This document shows positions 55,589 through 64,000 of a stretch of 64,000 bases of DNA, in pieces (position 1 is the stretch's first letter; the number at the start of each line of letters is the position of its first letter). A program made the translations under genes and the position numbers. The stretch is from Daphnia pulex (lineage: Eukaryota; Arthropoda; Branchiopoda; Diplostraca; Daphniidae), in contig NC_060026.1 of NCBI RefSeq assembly GCF_021134715.1, positions 12,329,001 to 12,393,000 of the forward strand, in the 5' to 3' direction. The notes under the pieces are model-generated. The model saw only the letters and a list, made by a program, of their open reading frames with translations. It ran no database searches and was not told the origin of the DNA.

Positions 55589-57021
55589 ATGGCTGTAAAA
55601 ATAATGAACAAAACAGTCACCGATTTATCACTGAGGGTTGCCCGATGTTTCTTTGTTCCTACCAAGGTACAGTTGTATTTTTGAGCTGAGATTGTCATCA
55701 TGAGTTTTTCGTAAAGTATAAATAAATTCAACACATTTTATAACGATCTCTAACGTATTGCTTGAATCAACAGACAATTCATTGCAATGCATCACTTTTT
55801 CAAGAAAACCTGGATACTTCATTGATAAACCGTATGCCGCTTTTTTATTGATTCACTCTTGCACTTGTCAATTTTAATCATGTTATGTTTACAGCTACCA
55901 GGCCTCCTTTGCCCATCATATCTTCAAGAAAATTGGCCTTCCCTCCCAAATTTAAGATCCCACGTCAAGTATGGGTCTCAAATATGGATACAGTTGAAGA
56001 GGAAAAGCTAGGTTTAATTGACCTGCATCCTGAAGTGTTTGCTGAACGTCCCAGACTTGACATCATCCATGAGAATGTCAGGTGGCAACAGCTATATCGT
56101 CATGTGGTATGAGCCTTACTTGTTTCAAATACCATTAACCTATGCAATTTCTTTCAATTGTTCATTCATTCGTAGTCATACGCCCATACCAAAATGTCTT
56201 ATGAAGTTAGAGGAGGTGGTAGAAAGCCTAGACCACAAAAAGGCAGTGGCAGATCTCGTCACGGATCCATCCGTTCTCCGTAAGAACAATGTTTCCGTAC
56301 ATCCCGAAAAGATAGTGTCGAAAATTGGTCGTATACGAATCTATTTATCTAATAATTGATTGTCTTTCGTTTTCCAGAATCTGGGTAGGTGGTGGGGTTG
56401 TTCACGGCCCCCGCTCCCCCAAACCCTACTTTTACATGCTGGGTTTTAACGCTCGGCTCAATGGTCTTCGATCTACCCTCTCAGCCAAGCTCGCTCAAGT
56501 AAGTTTGTCGATAATGTTCTCGCCAATGGACTTGTAATAAATTGTAAATGTCATTTTAGGACGATTTACATATCGTAGAATCATTAGATATACCAACAGA
56601 TGACCCAAAATATTTGGAAGCGCTCGTTGAAGAACGAGGATGGGGACCTTCCGTTTTGTTTGTGGATGAGTAAGTACCATAACATCATCAGCTGTGATTC
56701 AGTTCTTTACAATAAAATATTTTTGCAGTCATGACATCATGCCATTGAACATAACTGCCGCATCGGATGCGTATGGCCATTACAACCTGATGCCCGTTTA
56801 TGGTAATATTTTTGACGAAGCTTATTTCAACAAGTCTTAATTTTAACTCTACCGTTCCATGTGTTTTCTTTTAAGGTCTAAACGTCTTTAGCATGCTGAA
56901 GCACACCACTTTAGTTATGACACTTTCAGCCGTGGAACGCCTCGAAGAGCGAATCTTGTTCCACCTGAATCGTAACGATGCAGCGGAGGCGACAGCGAAA
57001 TATAAACTGAGTTCCGTCTAG
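55589..57021 (+). CDS. mRpL4: Mitochondrial large ribosomal subunit protein uL4m
   Basis: Eight exons: 55589-55666, 55774-55831, 55895-56106, 56176-56279, 56378-56498, 56560-56669, 56729-56802, 56876-57021; 300 aa. It is a structural protein near the exit tunnel of the mitochondrial ribosome. L4 hallmarks: [10 protein letters not shown], then [20 protein letters not shown] followed by [11 protein letters not shown], and [16 protein letters not shown]. The N-terminus ([20 protein letters not shown]) is basic and amphipathic, as for mitochondrial import. The small second exon was placed by phase: it is the only join that keeps the frame into the TRPPLP exon. Confidence 0.93.
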
Positions 57022-57146
57022 TTCGCTTTCTAGTGTGTAGTCTTTGTTGGAAAGTAACTATTATTTTTTTTTCTTAATCGTTTTCTATCTCTAATAAAGC
57101 GATTTGAAAACTTCTTACAAAATCAAGGTTCTGTAAAAAAATGATT

Positions 57147-60100
57147 TCAATCCAATGCATAGCGTGTGTTAAGGTCCTGAACGACTTCCTCCATTGCAAA
57201 ATAGCAGGAAGTAACAACTCTTTTAATGAGGATCAGTTGTTTCCAGGTGTGTGCATTCAAGCATGGTTGGACTGCTTTCTCCAGCTTAACCATGGCTTCT
57301 CGTTGAGCGTCTTTGTCTATTTCGTCCATTCCTGATCGACAGTTATTTTGTTATTTTAATTTTTAGAAATTTAGACGAGTTCAATTACCTTCAACAATGT
57401 AATTATAGTAATGACACAAGGCGGAGACGGATCCGTAAACGTTACGCAACTCATTCCGCTCATTCCACAATGAAGAAACCTGGCCCGGAAGTTCAATGAG
57501 AAGGCGATCCCAACTTTCAGTTGCTTGAATGACTTGTAAAACAACTCTATACGGTCAAGAGGAGCAAATGATGAAAGTTAATATTTTAAAGCTTCCCAAA
57601 TATTTCTTGTGTACGTAGGTATTACCCGTCAAGGTTACACTGAATCCAATCAGGTCGCTTGAAGTGACGCCGGATTGCCGATTTGTGGAGCGCCGTACTA
57701 GTGTTGAACGCCACTTCGAGATGTAGCTTATCGATCCAATCCGCAAATTCTTTCTTGATGGCTTCGCCCAATAGTCGGTGAGCCTGCTGGCAGCGTAATA
57801 GAGCCTTCTCTCGGTAACTAGGACTTCCGGCCCAGCTCGTCATTTGCACCAACTTGAAGACATTGGAGAAACGCAGAATGTTCGGAATTATTTTCCCCCG
57901 TAATAGTCTATTATTGTTTGGTTTATTACTTTAGCTATCTTATCGAGGTAACCTCGAGCACGTTGAGCGGAGGCGGCCAACCGGGTCGTCTGAGTAGTTA
58001 ACGTGGCGCTGATTGGAGTGCTCCACGGGTCGCCGGAGTTGATGCCGCAAGCTACCTTCGCCTCTCGAGAAGCTTTTTTAAGGAGCTGTTTCCCATCAAT
58101 ATTGAAAAATAAAAAAATAGGTTCAGTCAAATTTGGCGGAAGGAGGTGACTGGGAATTTTTTTGAGAACAAGACCTGATTGGCAGTCGAATTGATTACGG
58201 CCGTGAAGAGTGGGCGTCGATACAAATGTTTAAACGACATGAGAACTTCGTAGATATTCCAGAGCGTGCTGCAGCGGTGGATGGCATCTTCAAAGTCGTG
58301 AACCAAATGAATCTCTAATGCCCTGGTCTCATTTTGGTAGCTGTTAACAACATTAGAATTTAGAAATGCGATGCTTCAGGATAATTATTGGAACTCACCT
58401 ATTGTAGGCCTGGTACCATTCTTCCGGTTTCAAAATGTCGAAAATGTTGTCACGATTGTGAGTGACGAGATTAATGGCCAATTCAACAAAATTATCCTGG
58501 GCCTTCGTGAGACTTTGACCAATATCGCGCTCTCTTTCGGTACAGAATGTCACCGGTATGATCCCCTCACCGTACCTAGAGCCCATTCATTTTATTATTA
58601 ATCATTTTTTTTTTCTTATTTATTAATTTTTTCTTCACCTCCCTAGTTGTTCCAGTGATTCGCAAATGTCAATGACGTGACTTATGCGTAAATCCAGTGC
58701 CCGAAAATTGGCCAAAACTGATTCCGCGTTCAATTCGATCCTTTGCCACTTCATAGTCTGTTGTGCGAATGATGGACTTCCAGGAATTTGTACGGAGTTT
58801 TTGATAACTCATTCAGTGAATACCTGAAAGTAGGTGGCGACGCAGCGATTGAGACATCGTCGGCAGATCTTCTCCAAGTCGTCGACACATTCTCTCGGCC
58901 GCCCTTTGAGGAAGAGTTTATCGATGGCCACCGCCATGGCGTGTTGGCTAATTTTGGTCACTACCTCATTACCGATGGTGAATAGAAGTCTGGCAGCCGC
59001 ATCACGCTCCCTATTAATATGAAAATAGGTTGAATGAACACGTAAGAAAGATAAAAAAGAAAGAGTTTTCTTTCAATTTTGTGTCGTATAGATTCTCTTC
59101 TTTTTTTTTTCTCCTCCATCCCGAACAGTTACGGGACCTCTCCGCTTGTATGACACACAGTCGGTCGCCCGGTTGGATGAAGCCGAGCGGGCGAAATCAG
59201 AGAATGCGTAGGAGACGGGAAATCCAATATCGCGCTGTCGCGAATCAGGCCCGGACACAGGAGATATAACCAACAATACGAATATATATAGAGAGATGGA
59301 AAAGAAGCGGACCTGTTCTCATAGTTCGGTAGGTCTACATGACGCACAATAACGATGATCCGATTGCACGCGTCTTCTTGACCAATCCAAAGGTAGTTAT
59401 TATTTATTTATTTTTTCAAATCCAATAAAAAAATGTGGAGGAAAAACATTAGGAAGACTGTTGTGATGAATTATTTGTAGCGCAACATTACACACGCTTG
59501 ATTTACCTTGATAAATAGCCGGCAGGTCGACAAGTGGAGCTACGTGTTGTCCTCTGATAGTTTCCGGGAAAATCCTGACCTTTTCAATTGCTTCGACGGA
59601 ACGCCGTAAACAAGTTAAATATTTGGCAGCCAACTTTGTCTGTTTCGCTGTTTCCTATTGGAAAAAATTATAGTCGAGTTCAGTGTTCAATGATGCAAGT
59701 TTTATTGGATGGGCTGGGTTTACTTGTAGCTGATCGAGAAGATTTTCCAGCTCGTCTCCGACCACTGAATTGGCTTCTTTCAGGATTTTCAAGACGCGTT
59801 GGTAGTCTTCTTTCATTAATTTGCTGCTGAGTTTCTTGAGAATTTCATCTTTTTCCATCAAAAATGTGTTAGTCGAATTTGTTGATTCGATTTAATAATT
59901 AGCCGAGATACATATAATTTTTTTTTTCTTTTTTACATTTATGAATCAGGTTATTGATTTCGTCTTGAATGGTCGGTTGACTGTTCTTGGATCCACTTGT
60001 CGTGTAATAGTCCTTGAGTTCAACGGAATAGGTAACTACGTAGATCCATTGATGGGCCAATCCTTTTTGAATGCGGGTTATAAATAACGATTAGATTTTT

Positions 60101-61020
60101 TTTCCTTCCTTTTTAAACGATATCGATCTATTTTTACTTTCCAGATGCTCGATATTATCCTCGTCGTCTTCAGCCGGAGGTTGAACGATCAGTGTTGGTT
60201 TGAGGAGCCGACTTTCGTTGAGACAATTTTTCTCGATCAGAAACTGGCGCAATTTCAGTAAGTTTCCTTCCATCAAATGTCTCACCTCTTATCACGTTTA
60301 TAAATCATTAGATATTTCATACAACTGGACAAGAACGTTAATATTTAACCACCTTTTAATCGATCTTGACATAGAGCGATGGCTTGCCTCTCGAAATAAA
60401 ATGCCACTTTGGCTAAATGACGTGGCAAATCTTTGGTGCCACGATCCAGACATCCAGGGTAGATGACGGCGTCGAATTGTCCCGGACGGATGAGCGGTTC
60501 GTTAATAGTTTCGATTTTGATGTAGAAACAAACGGGGTGATTTGGTTTGAGAATTTTGCCAACGACGGCCCAATCGAACCTGAGTCGATCGCCGACTTTT
60601 TTCTGCTTTTGCAACGGGCTGACGAAGAGCGCCACCTTCTCCGGGTCGTCCAGGTAATCGATAACAGAGCGATCTTGTTGCTCACCCCAGCCCAGGTCTG
60701 CCTTGGACGTGATGTCCAGCACCAGATGATGTTGGCATTGATCGCGGAAACGTTTCACCTATAATAGACACATCATATAAACGTGGGCGGCGGTCGCCGG
60801 CCCAAAACGAGGTATTACACACACGAGTTATTATTATTATTTTTTAAACCATAATATCAAACGTGACGGATGCAACTGTAATTAAGGCATCACTAACCAA
60901 TTGGCGCAAATCTCGGTCTTCTTCCTTGCGAATGATCTCCAACAAAAGTTGTCCGTCCGGTTCTTCTTCGCTACCGAATTCCTCGTCTTCCAAGAATCCA
61001 TTCTCCCGTCCGCCGTCCAT
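57147..61020 (-). CDS. Motorless dynein heavy chain tail protein (DHC_N1-like)
   Basis: Fifteen exons on the minus strand: 60898-61020, 60353-60758, 60138-60287, 59937-60062, 59724-59848, 59507-59654, 59313-59376, 58824-59010, 58639-58757, 58399-58575, 58175-58340, 57930-58085, 57626-57852, 57389-57546, 57147-57331. Joined they give 2517 nt, 838 aa with no internal stop. The protein resembles the N-terminal tail (DHC_N1 region) of axonemal-type dynein heavy chains: IRPGQFDAVIYPGCLDRGTK, LVHDFEDAIHRCSTLWNIYE with LMSFKHLYRRPLF, and near the end ATESWDRLLIELPGQVSSLW, ERNELRNV and LEKAVQPCLNAHTW. That last set aligns with the W.RL..E.P......R.ELR ... KK..PGL..L.W end of DHC_N1. The chain stops there; DHC_N2, the AAA motor and the stalk are absent. 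The next gene (mRpL4) begins on the other strand within about 130 bp, leaving no room for a motor. Tail identification is moderate; exon structure is strong. Confidence 0.62.
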
Positions 61021-63231
61021 TATTCCTTGATGGATGAGGTGCTCGATGCTGCACGACGACCAAGGCTCCTGGATCTCCTATACCGGTTACACTGTATAGA
61101 TGTAATCTGCTTCCAGGTGTAAATAACTGCCGCAAAAAAGTGCTTTCGGGTCGCTAGTAGCAACTAGAATAAAACCGGAAGCCAATATTCCGCACAGGGT
61201 TCGGCACAGCTATATAGGAAAAAGATCACTCGGTTGACGGAACTCTTAACAATATTATGCAGACGCCGGCAGTAGTGTATTATATATACTTGGTTACCCC
61301 AAAAAGCCACGGAAGAGTCTCTCTCTTGTGTCTTTCACGTGTGCTGTTTTTTTTCCCTTTTGGCACAGAGAGTTGTGTGCTTTGTAAAGTTCTAGACACC
61401 AAAAAAGCATTCGTTTCAAAGGGTTCCCGAGAGAGCTCTGTCACTATATATTATACTACGGGGGCTGCTCGATAATACATCTACTACTACCTGCTACCTG
61501 GTTTTCAATAGAGTCTCGTTGCCATGGAGACGATTGACGCGCCTTTTCACCTGGCCGTTTCAGAGCCCATCCGCTGGGGACCGACACTCTGAATGGCACA
61601 CGGCAGTTGCTGTTATTTTGATACGTTTCTTCTTCCCCCACGTTGATGTCATTTCGGTAGAAAGTCGCGCATGTATAAAAAAAAAAAAAGACGAAAGGGA
61701 GGAGGGACGTTACAGAATTATGACGGGCGATGTTGCTATTTCGGTAGATATATGAGTCGTCAATGTTGCACGGGGCAACATCTTAAAAGATACATCCGCA
61801 CACAGCTCGGGTATTATGGGCTTTGTGTCAAAGAGAATAGAGAATAGAGAATAGAGAGAGAGAGTCGATATAGAAAAAAAGCTTGTTTCGATGGCGGTCG
61901 TGAATTGAAAGGTTGCACGAGTCAAACCGGTATAACACACAAGAAAGGAGATAGAAGAAGAAGCAGCGTCTCCGGGCAAAGTGTGCTCCGTGCGAAAAAG
62001 TTTCCAAAATTACATATAGGGCTATGTGTACCCATATATACGACGCACAGAAAGAGGAGAGTGATCAATGGAAACCGGAGAGCCGCTTTAATTTCTGTGC
62101 CTAAATGTAGACGCCGGTCTACCTTTTAATGTGACAGAAATAGCCGCTCGTCCAGGTGTTTTATTTCCCTGATAAAAGAAAAGAAACTTGTGGGAGGTAT
62201 TATGTAGCCTGTATATATCAAAAATCGTCTAGACTTGACAAAAAGACGTACATGTGTGTCTTTGAGAAGAAACGAGTCGGTTGAGAAAAGGAAAAAAGTA
62301 AAACGAGTGGGAAAACGACTCGATTCGGCATCACGATGTCTCCTAGGCAGCACGCCATCATCAAGACAACGGCCGCCATCGCATCACGAGATACGATTTG
62401 AGTCGGCTTTTTTTCCATACAATAATAGCTGCTATGCGAACTGCTAAGAATAGGGTGATGTGCTACACGTCATGACGCACCAACTTGTTGACGTCAGAAA
62501 ACTGCCACCGGTACCCAAAGGTGTAACACGCGCGCTCTCAGGTACCGCAGGGTTATCTGGTCAACTGTGTAAAAGGGATGGAGTCTTATATAATCAAGTA
62601 ACGTATCTTTTTTGGGAATGTTACCTCCCCTCACCGCTTCTTTATAAGCGCTTATTCCTCGGTCGCCTAGAGCCCTAGTCTGTCGTCATTTAATTATCTG
62701 GCCAATAATGGTCCCTCCGGACAAGGGTTTCCTGTATACATAAAAACCTGGCCGACCCATATTTAGCCGGAAGACGTCCACCACAGCAGATATTCCGATA
62801 CAGCATCAATATCTTGTATAACATATATCAGATTACTAGCGTTTACCGATTGAAGTTTGTACCTTTCAACTGCAATTACGTGTGACTTTGCACAAATTCA
62901 GTTTTGAATTCAATAAAGTTAGACCCACCATTGTGTCAGGACTTGCTACTACTATTTTCCTGCTTTAGTGAACTTCATTCTCTATGAACTCCGATCCTGA
63001 ATTTCCGATTAGACAAATAATCCAGCGATTTGAGTCGCTCAGCGTCAAGTTTTGGCAATGTTGTTATTTTTCTAGCAGACGAAGTTTGTGTGTTTTGGAG
63101 TCGGTAGAAAAACCAAGTAAGGCGAATAAAGTTTTTCTCTTAACGATTCAAGAAAAAGTTACGCTAGTTATTTATTTACATGGACTTTAATAATTCATAA
63201 GACTTTTTGACGGATCAACAAATTTTCCACA
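61021..63231. other. Intergenic region between the dynein-tail gene and OPA3
   Basis: About 2.2 kb with no supported exon. Contains poly-A and GA-type repeats (near 61680 and 61838-61864). Open frames on both strands are short and show no coding character. Promoters for the flanking divergent genes must lie here. Confidence 0.5.
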
Positions 63232-64000
63232 ATGTCGGCACTGCCTGTGGCTAAATTAGCTGCCCTTGTTGTCAAACAGTTGGCCAAGCCACTTGCCAAC
63301 CTGGCCAAGGAGAAAGCAAAACAATCTTATTTTTTCAGGACATACATCTGTATGCCTCCAGCACAATGTAACTATAATTTTCTTATTTCAATTTTCAAAT
63401 ACAAACTTTTTCTTTACAGCAAAAGATGTTTAGTGTTTTGTTTTATGGACTGGTTCCTTCTCGATCAAGAATGTTTGAGTGTTATCACTCACTCCATTGT
63501 TGCAATTAATATGGCTCTTATCTGATTTTTGTATTTTTTATCATCAGTTTATCACAGATGTGAAATGAAAATTAAGATGTGGGCCATGAACCTGGGAAAG
63601 GCTGTCGAAATCCCAAAGCTGAATGAAGCGATGGCCATTGAGTTGGGTGGCACCCTATTGGGTGAAGGAATTATCTTTATCACCGGAGCTGTTCTCGTCA
63701 CTGCCGAAGTGGTTCGGCGAAACAAAAAAGACGCCGCTATTGAACAAGCTCGTCGTGATGAATTGGAGTCTATATTGGACCGTTTACGAGACATGGAAAT
63801 TGAAGCCAGTCGCCAAGACGCACAACTAAGGGAGATCAACAGGCTCTGTTTGGCCCTGCAAGACAAATTCGTGTCTCCACCACCATCTCAAGAATCTACA
63901 GTCATCGTTACAAAGGTAGAGGCTCAATACGATGACAATAAAGCCTCATCATCTACCATTTCCAGCAATAATTCAGCTGTTCCTGTTACCCTAGACTCAG
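63232..64000 (+). CDS. OPA3: OPA3-like mitochondrial protein (3' end outside window)
   Basis: Two exons seen: 63232-63367 and 63548 to the window edge. The splice completes a Phe codon to give CMPPAQFYHRCEMKIKMW. OPA3 family hallmarks: LAALVVKQLAKPLANLAKEK with KQSYFFRTYICMPPAQ, then NEAMAIELGGTLLGEGIIFI and a hydrophobic stretch (GAVLVTAEVVRRNKK). After the conserved part comes a coiled coil (ARRDELESILDRLRDMEIEA) and a Ser/Thr-rich tail. Animal OPA3 proteins sit at mitochondrial membranes and affect mitochondrial morphology and lipid metabolism. The window ends at CTAGACTCAG, which may be the end of this exon. Confidence 0.93.

Noticed and set aside
57888-57929. Apparent frame break in the dynein-tail gene suggesting a pseudogene
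   Set aside because: A normal 77-bp GT-AG intron (57853-57929) with a good pyrimidine tract restores the frame exactly, so no frameshift is needed.
62984-63190. 68-codon plus-strand frame upstream of OPA3
   Set aside because: No recognisable protein and no splice link to the OPA3 start; more likely promoter or untranslated sequence.

Overview
The window looks like nuclear DNA of a branchiopod crustacean, most likely a Daphnia-type water flea. The evidence is many GT-AG introns of only 50-90 bp, short intergenic gaps, chitin-type cuticle genes, an arthropod-type N-cadherin with paired alternative exons, and abundant simple repeats. There are no operons, rRNA or CRISPR arrays. All gene models were built by hand from splice signals, reading phase and protein resemblance remembered from known families; no search was run.

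Left part (1-9 kb): the 3' part of a coiled-coil C1q-domain gene (+), a small secreted Gly/Tyr-rich cuticle-like gene (-), cyclin B (-), and an RR-type cuticular protein gene (+).

Middle (11.1-36.2 kb): one very large minus-strand gene, neural cadherin (CadN). It has 31 constitutive coding exons and three pairs of alternative exons, giving a 3031 or 3033 aa product. A roughly 8 kb repeat-rich first coding intron occupies 27-35 kb. The three pairs alter one cadherin-repeat junction, a second repeat junction, and the last EGF plus transmembrane segment.

Right part (37.5-64 kb): a dense housekeeping block. In order: short CSPP1-like coiled-coil protein (+), SPO22/ZIP4/TEX11-like meiotic helical-repeat protein (-), isochorismatase-domain protein (+), C2H2 zinc-finger protein (+), beta-carbonic anhydrase (+), MED4 (-), a single-coding-exon nuclease with a bacterial-toxin-type fold (+), TAF13 (+), CYB5R4/Ncb5or (-), an unresolved small gene (-), mitochondrial ribosomal protein L4 (+), a complete but motorless dynein-heavy-chain tail gene (-), and the 5' part of OPA3 (+) running off the window.

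The genes do not form one pathway. The items most worth follow-up are the motorless dynein-tail gene, the bacterial-type nuclease, the CadN cassette pairs, and a stop codon overlapping a splice donor that could fuse the isochorismatase gene in frame to the neighbouring zinc-finger gene.
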